The notes under the pieces are model-generated. The model was not told the DNA's origin and did no database searches. It saw only the letters and a program-made list of their open reading frames with translations. The translations under genes were made by a program, and so were the position numbers. Positions 9,456 through 18,393 of a DNA stretch of 64,000 nt are shown here, piece by piece. Position 1 is the first letter of the stretch. Each line of letters opens with the position of its first letter. Source of the stretch: Nitrospirae bacterium JdFR-85 (GTDB lineage Bacteria; Nitrospirota; Thermodesulfovibrionia; Thermodesulfovibrionales; JdFR-85); assembly GCA_002011745.1 (NCBI GenBank), contig MTOU01000021.1, forward strand, positions 31,696 to 95,695. Direction: 5' to 3'.

Positions 9456-11150
9456 ATGGAGCATAACTATGCGGAATTAATAGAGAAGTTTTTCAATGAA
9501 AGGTTTCTCTATTATCATATTTTTGAAGAATTTTTTATTGCCTTTGTCTGTTTTATTATATCTCTGAGGTCTTTTTCTATACTTAAAACAGAGGAGAACT
9601 TATATCATGAACAGCGTAGTAGAATCTTTCTCATAGCTTCTGCCTTTATTATACTTGGAATAAACAGTACTACCCATGCATTTATCCATGCCTATGGTCT
9701 TAATCTGAATCTCTTGTATCAGACACTGCTTGGTTACTGCTTAGGACTCCTTGTACTCATAGTGGCTATCTCTGCTGTTAAACCGAATAGTAAAAGATTT
9801 CTTCCTTTCCTTTATGTCTTCTTTCTTTTCCTTCTGATCCCTGATTTATATGAAAGATTTCCTGTCTTTTCTGAGTTTAGACCATTAGTATGGATATTTG
9901 TAGCATATCTGTCAGGTGTGGTTTGTATGCTTTATATTGCCACCTACTACAGAACCTCAGATCAGAGATTTCTATATTCTGCCTTTGGGCACCTGCTTAT
10001 CTGTATCTCTTCAATATTTCTGTTCTTCCCTTCAGCTATTGGTTCAAGGATGTGGCTTTATGGACATCTCTTCAGACCCATTGGTTTTGGTATATTGCTT
10101 TTTAGCATGAACCGTAAGGAGTTATTGCAGATTGGAGGTAGCATACTCTACAGGGTTCTTGCAGCTTTCAGTCTTCTTGCTGGGATTCCTCTTTTAACCT
10201 TTGGCATAACTGTATTTTATGAGAATATCCATCCTATTCAGATAGTGAGCAAAAGGATGCTTATATTCCTGTTATTAATAGTTACTCTCGCCTCTGCATT
10301 ACTCTTTGGCCTTGGGCTTATAATCAGACTTATAAAACCTATCCTTCAGTTGAAAGACTCTGTAGATACCCTTGTGGAGACAGGATTCAATAGAAAGATT
10401 GATATTAACAGCAATGATGAGATTGGAGAGCTTAGTAAGGCATTCAATGATATGGTCTCAAAACTGAGAGAGGCTATGCAGGAGCAGGACAGGCTGAGTA
10501 GACTTGCTGCTACAGGAGAGCTTGCCGCAACCCTTGCACATGAGATAAAGAATCCTCTGAATGCTATAGGAGGAGCAGCCTCTTACATAAGAGAGAACTT
10601 CAAAGGCACCCTTATTAGAGAGTTCCTCCAAATTATTTCAGAAGAAGTTTCGAGAATAAATAAACTTACAGCCACATTGTTGAGTTTTGCCAAACCTGTT
10701 AAACCTGAAAAGCAGACAGTGGATATTAATAAGCTTGTTAAAGAGACACTGGATTTACTCTCACAAGACATTAGAGAAGAGAATATCAATCTTAGGACAG
10801 AGTTACAAAATAGACTCCCATATGTGAATTGTGATCCTAACCAGATAAAACAGCTGCTTATTAATCTCCTGCTGAATGCCTTTGATGCAGTTGACGGCAA
10901 TGGAGAAGTTGTAGTAAAAACAGAAGCCTTGGATGGAAATCTCTTCTTAAGTGTGAAGGACAATGGAATCGGAATTAAGAAAGAATACCTTGATCAGATA
11001 TTTAATCCCTTTTTTACAACCAAAACAAGAGGTACAGGTCTCGGGCTTGCTATCTCCAAGAAGATAGCCAAAGAACATGGAGGCGACCTCTTGGTAGAAA
11101 GCACCCCTGGCAGAGGCAGCAAGTTTACACTTTCAATCCCAATAGAGTAA
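9456..11150 (+). CDS. Membrane sensor histidine kinase
   Basis: A 564-residue sensor kinase. The first half has about eight predicted membrane helices (about 25-300), without a large periplasmic loop. A HAMP segment (about 290-345) follows, then HisKA with the phosphorylation site LAHEIKNPLNAIGG, and a HATPase domain with N box LLLNAFDAV, G1 DNGIGI and G2 GTGLGL. It would autophosphorylate on His and pass phosphate to the response regulator encoded 11 bases downstream. The multi-helix input domain suggests sensing within the membrane, for example redox state or a lipophilic ligand; the signal is unknown. Confidence 0.93.
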   Translation: MEHNYAELIEKFFNERFLYYHIFEEFFIAFVCFIISLRSFSILKTEENLYHEQRSRIFLIASAFIILGINSTTHAFIHAYGLNLNLLYQTLLGYCLGLLVLIVAISAVKPNSKRFLPFLYVFFLFLLIPDLYERFPVFSEFRPLVWIFVAYLSGVVCMLYIATYYRTSDQRFLYSAFGHLLICISSIFLFFPSAIGSRMWLYGHLFRPIGFGILLFSMNRKELLQIGGSILYRVLAAFSLLAGIPLLTFGITVFYENIHPIQIVSKRMLIFLLLIVTLASALLFGLGLIIRLIKPILQLKDSVDTLVETGFNRKIDINSNDEIGELSKAFNDMVSKLREAMQEQDRLSRLAATGELAATLAHEIKNPLNAIGGAASYIRENFKGTLIREFLQIISEEVSRINKLTATLLSFAKPVKPEKQTVDINKLVKETLDLLSQDIREENINLRTELQNRLPYVNCDPNQIKQLLINLLLNAFDAVDGNGEVVVKTEALDGNLFLSVKDNGIGIKKEYLDQIFNPFFTTKTRGTGLGLAISKKIAKEHGGDLLVESTPGRGSKFTLSIPIE

Positions 11151-11161
11151 AATCTTTTGAC

Positions 11162-12487
11162 ATGAAAAAGAAGATCCTATTAGTTGAGGATGAGATTAAC
11201 TCTCTTAAGGTATTCTCCAATACCCTTAGAAAGCATGGGTTTGATGTGGATACTGCAAGGACTGCAGAGGATGGCCTTGAGATGTTAAAGGACAATTATT
11301 ATGATCTTATTATATCTGACTTCAAGCTTCCCGGTATGGATGGAGAGAAGTTTCTTGAAAAGGTTAAAGTCACTCTTCCTGAGGTTCCAGTAATTCTGAT
11401 CACAGCCTATGGCACAATTGAGAGTGCTGTTAATGCGATGAGAAAAGGTGCCTACACCTATCTTACTAAACCTGTTGATCTTCAACTGCTGGTTACAGTC
11501 TCCAGAGAAGCCATAAGACTTGCAGGACAGGATAATTATAACACCATTAATGGGAAGTATCAGTTCTTCAATATAATTGGAAAGACTAAAAAGATGAGAG
11601 AAGTATTCTCACTAATACAGAGGGTGAGTAAAACAGATGCGAATGTGCTTATTCTTGGTGAAAGTGGAACAGGTAAAGAGCTTGTTGCAAGAGCCATACA
11701 TTATAGTTCTTTAAGGGCTGATAATCCTTTTATCCCAATAGACTGTACTACCATCCCTTCAGAACTTATGGAGAGTGAGCTGTTTGGCTATGAGAAAGGG
11801 GCATTCACCTGTGCATATGAAAATAAAATAGGTCTGCTTGAGATGGCAGACAAAGGCACAGTATTTTTCGATGAGATAGGCGATCTTGATGTGGGATTAC
11901 AGAAGAAGTTACTCCGATTTTTACAAGAGAAGGAGTTTTATCGTTTGGGAGGGAAGAATAAAGTAAAAGTTGATGTAAGGGTTCTGGCGGCTACTAACCG
12001 TAATATTGAAGATGCTGTGGAGAGAGGAGAATTCCGTGCTGATCTATACTACAGGCTTAACGTGATTACAATTAATGTGCCTCCCTTGAGAGAGAGAAAA
12101 GAGGATATCCCAATGCTGGCTGAACACTTTCTGAATCTGTTCTCTAAGAAGAACAGGAAAGAGATAAAGGGCTTTGATAAAGAGGTGATTGATATATTTA
12201 TGACATATGAATGGCCTGGTAATGTGAGAGAATTAGAGAATGCTATAGAGAGGGCTGTTATTCTATGTCCCTATGATACGATTACTATTGATTGTCTTCC
12301 AAGAAAATTAAAGAATCTTACAGAGATACATGATAATGAGGAATTTAACTTGATGGAGATAGAAAAGAGGGTGATCCTTAGGGCCCTTAATAAGACCTCA
12401 TGGAATCAATCAAGGGCTGCTGAGCTGCTCGGTATCTCAAGAAAACAACTACGTACCAAAATGAAAAACCTTGGTCTACTTCAGTAG
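11162..12487 (+). CDS. NtrC-family sigma-54-dependent response regulator with variant GAFTCA loop
   Basis: A 441-residue regulator with an N-terminal receiver domain (acceptor Asp in ISDFKLPGMDG near residue 54, Thr in LITAYG, Lys in LTKPVD). A central AAA+ ATPase follows (Walker A GESGTGKE, Walker B VFFDEIGDL, then arginine-rich PPLRERKEDIP), and a C-terminal Fis-type helix-turn-helix (NQSRAAELLGISRKQLRTKM). It pairs with the upstream kinase. The sigma-54 contact loop reads GAFTCA instead of the near-invariant GAFTGA (codon TGT at about 11812). This may change how it engages sigma-54. The stop overlaps the convergent ispE by 7 bases. Confidence 0.94.
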   Translation: MKKKILLVEDEINSLKVFSNTLRKHGFDVDTARTAEDGLEMLKDNYYDLIISDFKLPGMDGEKFLEKVKVTLPEVPVILITAYGTIESAVNAMRKGAYTYLTKPVDLQLLVTVSREAIRLAGQDNYNTINGKYQFFNIIGKTKKMREVFSLIQRVSKTDANVLILGESGTGKELVARAIHYSSLRADNPFIPIDCTTIPSELMESELFGYEKGAFTCAYENKIGLLEMADKGTVFFDEIGDLDVGLQKKLLRFLQEKEFYRLGGKNKVKVDVRVLAATNRNIEDAVERGEFRADLYYRLNVITINVPPLRERKEDIPMLAEHFLNLFSKKNRKEIKGFDKEVIDIFMTYEWPGNVRELENAIERAVILCPYDTITIDCLPRKLKNLTEIHDNEEFNLMEIEKRVILRALNKTSWNQSRAAELLGISRKQLRTKMKNLGLLQ

Positions 12488-13338
12488 ACAGGCAGAATAG
12501 TCTCTGTGATTATACTCTGAGTCCCTTTAAAATTTTTTTCTGCAGTGTATGCCTCTTCAAAGGAGTTGAAGACCCCAAACACTGAGGAGCCACTTCCTGC
12601 AAGAAGTGCTGCCAGTGAGCCTGCCTCAATGAGCCTATTCTTGATCTCCTTTAGTTCTGGATAGAGTCTGAAGACAGGTTCTTCAAGGTCATTCTGTAGT
12701 ACATACATAAGGCTGGTTTTATCTTTATACTGGAGGGCCTCTAAGGTTTCTTGAAGGAGTGTTTCTAAGTCTCTTCTGTCAGTCCTGTTTATGTTTACCA
12801 AAGAATAGGCCTTTTTAGTAGAGATACCGTAGGGGGGCTTCAGAATAAGCAGCCAGAATCTTCTGGTCTTCTTATATAAAGGTTTTACAATCTCTCCTCT
12901 GCCCATAACAAGGCTCAAGGGTGATGAAAGAAAGAAAGGGACATCAGAGCCTATGGCAGAGGCTATATTGAAAAGCTGTTTTTCTGAAAGATTCAGTCTC
13001 CATAGTCTATTAAGGCCTATTAAAGTGGTTGCTGCATCTGTGCTGCCTCCTCCAAGACCTGCCTGAAGGGGTATCCTTTTTATTACATGAATACGTGCTC
13101 CCTTCTGGATGGATGTATGTCTCTGAAGTAGAAGTGCTGTTTTGTATACAAGATTCTCCTGCATCTTTATGTCTTCGGTACAGGTTACCTCGATTCCTTT
13201 GGGTATTAGTTCGAATACAAGGGTATCATAGAGAGTTATCTTCTGCATAAGAGAGAAAAGGTTATGGTAACCATCAGGCCTTTTTGATAGAATCTTTAGA
13301 AACCAGTTTATCTTGGCCGGTGCCTGGAGTTTAAACAT
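12481..13338 (-). CDS. ispE: 4-diphosphocytidyl-2-C-methyl-D-erythritol kinase
   Basis: A 285-residue GHMP kinase of the non-mevalonate (MEP) isoprenoid pathway, phosphorylating CDP-methylerythritol. The N-terminal APAKINWFLKI, the glycine-rich ATP loop PLQAGLGGGSTDAA near residue 95 and the C-terminal LLAGSGSSVFGVF motif are typical. It follows the TPR lipoprotein gene by 16 bases on the same strand. A prenyl synthase for downstream steps is encoded at 22.7 kb. Confidence 0.96.
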   Translation of the reverse strand: MFKLQAPAKINWFLKILSKRPDGYHNLFSLMQKITLYDTLVFELIPKGIEVTCTEDIKMQENLVYKTALLLQRHTSIQKGARIHVIKRIPLQAGLGGGSTDAATTLIGLNRLWRLNLSEKQLFNIASAIGSDVPFFLSSPLSLVMGRGEIVKPLYKKTRRFWLLILKPPYGISTKKAYSLVNINRTDRRDLETLLQETLEALQYKDKTSLMYVLQNDLEEPVFRLYPELKEIKNRLIEAGSLAALLAGSGSSVFGVFNSFEEAYTAEKNFKGTQSIITETILPVY

Positions 13339-13354
13339 GAAATATTATTGACTG

Positions 13355-15073
13355 TTACTGTTTTTTTATTTTTAAGTCCTTTATTTTCTTCTCTAACCTT
13401 TCTTTAATCCCCTCTTCTTTTTCGTGGAATTCCAGTGCCTTCTGATAGTATTTCAGGGCCTCCTTAGGATTGTTTAGTTTCAAGTATACATCTCCGATAT
13501 GTTCATAAATTACAGGGTCATCACCAACCTTCTCAAGAGCCTTCTTAAGCTGTTCGAGGGCCTCTTTGTATCTGCCCATCTGGTAATAGACCCATCCAAG
13601 AGAGTCAATGATGTAGCCACTGTCTGGTTTTAACTCAAGGGCTCTTTTAATAAGGCTGAGTGCCTCCTCAAGATTTATCCCCTTTTCAGCATAGCTATAG
13701 CCGAGATAGTTTAGGGCTTCTGCATGATTGGGGTTAAGCTGGATAGCCTTTTTCAGGGCATTGACCATCTCGTTAAATCTCTTCTGTTTTTCATAGACCA
13801 CTCCAAGGTTGAAATAGAGTTCAGCATCTTTAGGAAACTTTTTGATTCCTCTTCTCAGAGTATCCTCTGCTTCTTTGTATCTCTTAAGCCTTACAAGATT
13901 CATTGTCTTGTATATATAGTAGTCAGGTTTTTCATCAATCCTGATTAATTCATCATAGGTCTTTATTGCCTCCTCATATCTATCAGTCTCGGAGTAAAGG
14001 TAGGCAAGATGCAGTAGTCCCCTGATATTCTTAGGGTCAAACTGGAGCAGTTTTTTTACCTCTTCAATTGCCAAATCATATTTCTTGAGCATCTCAAGGG
14101 CTATTGATAAATAGTATCTTGATAAGATATCCTTGGGTTGAGACTCCAGCACTATTCTGAACTCCTCTATAGCCTTTTCATATTTTTCATCGTCAAGATA
14201 CAGGAGCCCCAATCTCTTGTGGATGTCAATATTGGTAGGCAGTTGTCTGCTTAATTTTTTTAGCTCTTCAATGGCTTCTTCGATTCTGTTCTCTCTTATA
14301 TAAAGGCTGGAAAGGCGTTCCCTCGCCTTGGTATTATGAGGATTTGCCTCTATACTCTTTTTGTAGTATTCAATAGCCTTTTTGTAGTCTTTCTTTATCT
14401 CCATAATTAATGCAAGGCTAAAATAGGCAGTATCAAAATCAGGACGTATATCTGTACATTTGAGATAGTATTTTTCAGCCTTCTCATACTCCTCCATTTC
14501 AAAGTATACACTGGCAAGATAATAATAGCCCATGATGCTGTCAGGTTTCTGTTCTATAAGTTTATGAAGAATCTGGATCGCATCCTCATATTTCTTCTCT
14601 GAAGCATAGAGCACACCCAGGAATAGATAGGCATCTGAATCCATAGGATCTATTTTTATGACCTTGTTGTATATATTTATAGCATCCTCTCTCCTATTCT
14701 GTCCGTTATATAACTGGCCAAGTAGTTTCAGGGCTGGCACATAATCTGGAAACTTCTCCATCGTTTTCTCCAGTACTTCGGTTGCCTCTTTGAGTTTTCC
14801 TGTCTTAAGAAGCAGGGAGCCTATTACTACCTTTAAATAGGGTGATTCAGGATCAGATGATGCAGCCTTGTTGTAATACTTCAGTGCTTCTTCCCATCTT
14901 CCCTCTATTTCAGCCATATAGCCGAGGATATAATTGAAGTAAGAGTTACTATTGCTGGTAGCTTTATCCCTTAGAGGGGTTTTCACCTGATTGCTCTCTG
15001 TATTCCTTGGATGAGGCGTAGAGGCACAGGATAAAATAAAAAGCAGAAGAACTATTATTAGCTGTTTATGCAT
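13355..15073 (-). CDS. TPR-repeat lipoprotein
   Basis: A 572-residue protein with a lipoprotein signal peptide (lipobox ILSC, acylated Cys about residue 16) followed by about a dozen tetratricopeptide repeats spanning nearly the whole chain (recurring Y..A...Y.KA signatures every 34 residues). TPR solenoids bind peptides or scaffold envelope complexes; lipid anchoring places it at the periplasmic face of a membrane. No catalytic domain is present. It is upstream of and close to ispE, but this linkage to isoprenoid synthesis is probably only transcriptional. It diverges from the GGDEF gene with only 28 bases between the annotated starts. Confidence 0.88.
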   Translation of the reverse strand: MHKQLIIVLLLFILSCASTPHPRNTESNQVKTPLRDKATSNSNSYFNYILGYMAEIEGRWEEALKYYNKAASSDPESPYLKVVIGSLLLKTGKLKEATEVLEKTMEKFPDYVPALKLLGQLYNGQNRREDAINIYNKVIKIDPMDSDAYLFLGVLYASEKKYEDAIQILHKLIEQKPDSIMGYYYLASVYFEMEEYEKAEKYYLKCTDIRPDFDTAYFSLALIMEIKKDYKKAIEYYKKSIEANPHNTKARERLSSLYIRENRIEEAIEELKKLSRQLPTNIDIHKRLGLLYLDDEKYEKAIEEFRIVLESQPKDILSRYYLSIALEMLKKYDLAIEEVKKLLQFDPKNIRGLLHLAYLYSETDRYEEAIKTYDELIRIDEKPDYYIYKTMNLVRLKRYKEAEDTLRRGIKKFPKDAELYFNLGVVYEKQKRFNEMVNALKKAIQLNPNHAEALNYLGYSYAEKGINLEEALSLIKRALELKPDSGYIIDSLGWVYYQMGRYKEALEQLKKALEKVGDDPVIYEHIGDVYLKLNNPKEALKYYQKALEFHEKEEGIKERLEKKIKDLKIKKQ

Positions 15074-15101
15074 GAATTAATTATCTCATATTATACCAGC
15101 T

Positions 15102-16379
15102 ATGGTCAAAGAATGGTTTTTGAGAAAATTATGGATATTCCAAACCTTAGTAATCTATAATTTAGTAATGGGAGGAAGTACCAGAAGATATACAACATCA
15201 GAGGCTGAGGGCACTGTAGAGAAACGATCCAGAAAAGAGATAATTGAAGAGGCACTGAAAAAAGACCTCCCATACCTACGTTTTGAGAAGGAACTTGAGA
15301 GAGAGTTTCTTGACCACTACTTCCGTCATTCGCTGAATCAGGCACGTTTTGCTATGTTTCTGGGTTCTGTCTTCTATGCTGCCTATGGACTGCTTGACTA
15401 TATAATGTTCTCTGAAGTTAAGACCACATTTTGGGCTATCCGTTATGGCATAATCCTACCAGGCTTATTGCTGGTGTTTATTGCACTGTTTTTTATAAAG
15501 ACTGAGAGAATGCTACAGATATGGCTCAGTCTGGCGATACTTCTTGCAGGCAGTAGCGTTGTTGTCTATAACAAAATAATATTGGGTGATTTTTATATAG
15601 GGCTGATACTCATAATTCTTTTTGGTTGTGTGGTCTTGCCTCTTAGATTCAGATATGCAGCCATCAGCAGTCTGGCTGTAACTTCTGCCTACATAGGCAT
15701 AATAGGTATAAATATTCATCAGAAACCTGTTCCTGTCAATAATGTTTTTGACCTTATTACAGCAAATGCCTTTGGATTATTTGCATGTTACCTCTTGGAA
15801 AAATACAAGAGGAAGGAATATCTACAGCTGTGTTTGTTAAACCTGGAAAAGGATAAACTGAGGGAACTATCCTTGGTTGATGGACTTACAAATATTGCAA
15901 ACCGAAGGGCCTTTAATGATTTCTTCTCAAGAGAATGGAGTCGTGCCCAGAGATTCGGTCATACTGTGGCACTGTTACTTATAGATGTCGATCATTTCAA
16001 GCTTTATAATGATGCACTGGGACATCAGGCAGGTGATGAATGCCTCTGCAGGATAGCAGGAGTACTTAATCTATATAGAAGACGGGCCAGTGACTTTGTA
16101 GCCCGTTACGGAGGCGAGGAGTTTGTCTTCATGCTCTTGGGAGCCTCTTCTGAGTATGCCATAGAGGTTGCAGAGGCTATACGTATGAAGGTGAAAGACC
16201 TGCAGATACCACATCCTGCCTCAGGTATTGATAGAAATGTGACTATCAGTATAGGAGTCGCTTTCTGTGTGCCTACCAGAGAGATGGAAAAGGAGGAGCT
16301 AATTAAGATGGCTGATAAGGCCCTGTATCAGGCAAAACGGAATGGCAGAAACAGGGTGGTCTTTTTACAAGACCACTGA
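15102..16379 (+). CDS. Membrane diguanylate cyclase (GGDEF)
   Basis: A 425-residue protein with a cytosolic N-terminal stretch, about six membrane helices (about 80-235), a short linker and a C-terminal GGDEF domain (about 255-420) with the active-site RYGGEEF and the upstream LIDVDHFKLYND metal/GTP segment. It should make c-di-GMP from two GTP. No RxxD inhibitory site is evident upstream of GGEEF. The start is uncertain: an in-frame ATG at 15171 (MGGSTRR) would leave a normal-sized intergenic region, while the 15102 start leaves only 28 bases to the divergent TPR gene. Neither has a good ribosome site. Confidence 0.9.
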   Translation: MVKEWFLRKLWIFQTLVIYNLVMGGSTRRYTTSEAEGTVEKRSRKEIIEEALKKDLPYLRFEKELEREFLDHYFRHSLNQARFAMFLGSVFYAAYGLLDYIMFSEVKTTFWAIRYGIILPGLLLVFIALFFIKTERMLQIWLSLAILLAGSSVVVYNKIILGDFYIGLILIILFGCVVLPLRFRYAAISSLAVTSAYIGIIGINIHQKPVPVNNVFDLITANAFGLFACYLLEKYKRKEYLQLCLLNLEKDKLRELSLVDGLTNIANRRAFNDFFSREWSRAQRFGHTVALLLIDVDHFKLYNDALGHQAGDECLCRIAGVLNLYRRRASDFVARYGGEEFVFMLLGASSEYAIEVAEAIRMKVKDLQIPHPASGIDRNVTISIGVAFCVPTREMEKEELIKMADKALYQAKRNGRNRVVFLQDH

Positions 16380-16490
16380 GAGACAACCCTTCCTGCCCAT
16401 ATTTATTATGTTTCTTGGGAGGTTTGATTGTTGTAATATTTATTAGAAGGACTCCTTTCAATACCTCATTCATTTCTGTTACTATAAAAC

Positions 16491-17498
16491 ATGTACATAT
16501 CCAAGAAAGAGATAAATGGGGTTGTAAATTATTTTATCTGTGAGACCTATGCTGAGGGTGGGAAACTGAAGAGTCGAGTGCTCTTTGAACTTGGGCCAGA
16601 TCCAAAGAAGTACATTATCTACCCTGGAGGCAACAGTTTTTATATTGATGAGACAGTGGAGTTGAGTATTGCCAGCAAGGGATACAATGTGGATACCTTT
16701 GAACTGGAGGCACTCTTCTGGCCTTACTTGGACCCAAGATTAAAGAGAATTCTTAAAGACCCTGTACGGAAGGCCTCTTCAAAGAGGTACAAAAGAGAAG
16801 AACTCTTCCAGATGCAATCAGAGATCCATATATTCGACAAAAGGAGGCTCCATTTTCTCCGCTTTGGAGTGATCAATCAGGATGAGATAAACACCTATCC
16901 TTATAGGTTCTTTAATAGACTGCTTGGTAAATCCAGAGATGAGATTGAATGTATGATTGATGAGGCAGAAAAGGCTCTCAAGAGGTCTGAGCTTAAGATC
17001 TATGTATATACTATCTTCAATCTCAAGAGTCACTTCCCCAACATGATGGATGCCCTTGTTGCTCCCTTTGCCCTTGATCAGGATAAGGTTGATGATGCCT
17101 TCTTAGAGGAACTCTGCCGTCTTAACAATGATAAGGAGTTCTGGGGAGAAGACCCACCAAAGGGAGGTCTCCATAGCTATCTGAAGAAGTATGTGATTAT
17201 GTATTTTGATAATGAGTTCCCCAAGAGCAGAAGAGTGATGAGGGGTTTTGACTGGAGAGAGTTCAAACAGTATCTGTTACGCAAAAGAGAGGTTGCCCTT
17301 AAAGAGGCTCTTAAGGTGCTTAAGATTTCAGAGGATGAATACAGAAAGATGACAAAGAGACAGTTGAGGAAGAAATTCCGTCGTCTTGCCCATCAATACC
17401 ATCCAGACAAAGGAGGCTCAGAAGAGAAGTTTATCCAGTTGTCTGAGGCTTATCAAAGACTGCTTGAAGAGAAGAAAAAGGAGAAGATATGGAGGTAG
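16491..17498 (+). CDS. J-domain protein with unknown N-terminal region
   Basis: A 335-residue protein. The last 70 residues form a J domain: helix II RQLRKKFRRLAHQY, the HPD loop (YHPDKGG) and helix III FIQLSEAYQRLL. This region would stimulate an Hsp70 (DnaK) ATPase. The first 260 residues have no glycine/phenylalanine or zinc region and so differ from DnaJ or CbpA; I do not recognise them. It is therefore a class C J-protein, probably recruiting DnaK to a specific client. Its stop lies within the hisG ribosome-binding site, so the two are probably coexpressed. Confidence 0.85.
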   Translation: MYISKKEINGVVNYFICETYAEGGKLKSRVLFELGPDPKKYIIYPGGNSFYIDETVELSIASKGYNVDTFELEALFWPYLDPRLKRILKDPVRKASSKRYKREELFQMQSEIHIFDKRRLHFLRFGVINQDEINTYPYRFFNRLLGKSRDEIECMIDEAEKALKRSELKIYVYTIFNLKSHFPNMMDALVAPFALDQDKVDDAFLEELCRLNNDKEFWGEDPPKGGLHSYLKKYVIMYFDNEFPKSRRVMRGFDWREFKQYLLRKREVALKEALKVLKISEDEYRKMTKRQLRKKFRRLAHQYHPDKGGSEEKFIQLSEAYQRLLEEKKKEKIWR

Positions 17499-17504
17499 TT
17501 GAAG

Positions 17505-18383
17505 ATGGCAGAGAAGAAACTCCGTTTAGGACTTCCAAAGGGTAGTCTTCAGGAGTCCACACTAAAACTATTTAAGAAGGCAGGATATCATATAACTGTT
17601 TATTCCAGAAGTTATTATCCCTCAATAGATGACCCTGAGATAGAGGCGATGCTTATCAGGGCGCAGGAGATGGCACGTTATGTAGAGAGTGGTATCCTCG
17701 ATTGTGGTCTTACAGGGTATGACTGGATAGTAGAGCAGAATGCAAATGTGAAAGAGGTGGCTGAACTGAATTATGCAAAAGAGGGGCTTAGGCCTGTAAA
17801 ATGGGTGGTAGCAGTCCCTGCAAACTCTGATGTAAAAAAAGTTGAAGACCTTCAAGGCAAAAGGATTGCAACCGAGCTTGTGAACTTCACAAAGAAGTAC
17901 CTCAAATCAAAGGGGATTAAGGCTACTGTAGACTTCTCCTGGGGGGCCACCGAGGTGAAGCCACCCCATCTTGCCGATGCGATTGTGGAGTTGACCGAGA
18001 CTGGTACATCTTTGAGGGCAAATAATCTCAGGGTGATAGATACAGTTCTTGTCTCTACAACCCGTTTTATTGCCAATCGTAAGGCATGGAAAGACCCTTG
18101 GAAACGGCAGAAAATAGAGAATATAGTGATGCTTCTGAAAGGTGCCCTTGAGGCAGAAGAAAGGGTTGGGTTAAAGATGAATGTCCCAGAAGAGGCATTA
18201 AAAAAGGTACTTTCTCTGCTTCCTGCAATGCATTCACCCACTATATCTATGTTGACAGAGCAGGGATGGTATGATATAGATGTGGTGATTGAAGAGAGGC
18301 TTGTGAGAGATCTTATTCCAAAGCTGAAGAAGGCAGGAGCAACAGGAATAGTGGAGTATCAGTTGAATAAAGTGATTCCTTAG
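17505..18383 (+). CDS. hisG: ATP phosphoribosyltransferase, long form
   Basis: First enzyme of histidine synthesis, joining ATP and PRPP. The ORF track starts at a TTG at 17499, but GGAGG at 17491 is 9 bases before the ATG at 17505 and only 3 before the TTG, so ATG ([15 protein letters not shown]) is preferred, giving 292 residues. This is the long, self-sufficient HisG with a C-terminal regulatory domain, so HisZ should not be needed. The [10 protein letters not shown]-terminus, GLTGYDWI and the PRPP-binding-type [14 protein letters not shown] region are visible. No other his genes are nearby. Confidence 0.95.
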   Translation: MAEKKLRLGLPKGSLQESTLKLFKKAGYHITVYSRSYYPSIDDPEIEAMLIRAQEMARYVESGILDCGLTGYDWIVEQNANVKEVAELNYAKEGLRPVKWVVAVPANSDVKKVEDLQGKRIATELVNFTKKYLKSKGIKATVDFSWGATEVKPPHLADAIVELTETGTSLRANNLRVIDTVLVSTTRFIANRKAWKDPWKRQKIENIVMLLKGALEAEERVGLKMNVPEEALKKVLSLLPAMHSPTISMLTEQGWYDIDVVIEERLVRDLIPKLKKAGATGIVEYQLNKVIP

Positions 18384-18393
18384 TATCGAATTC

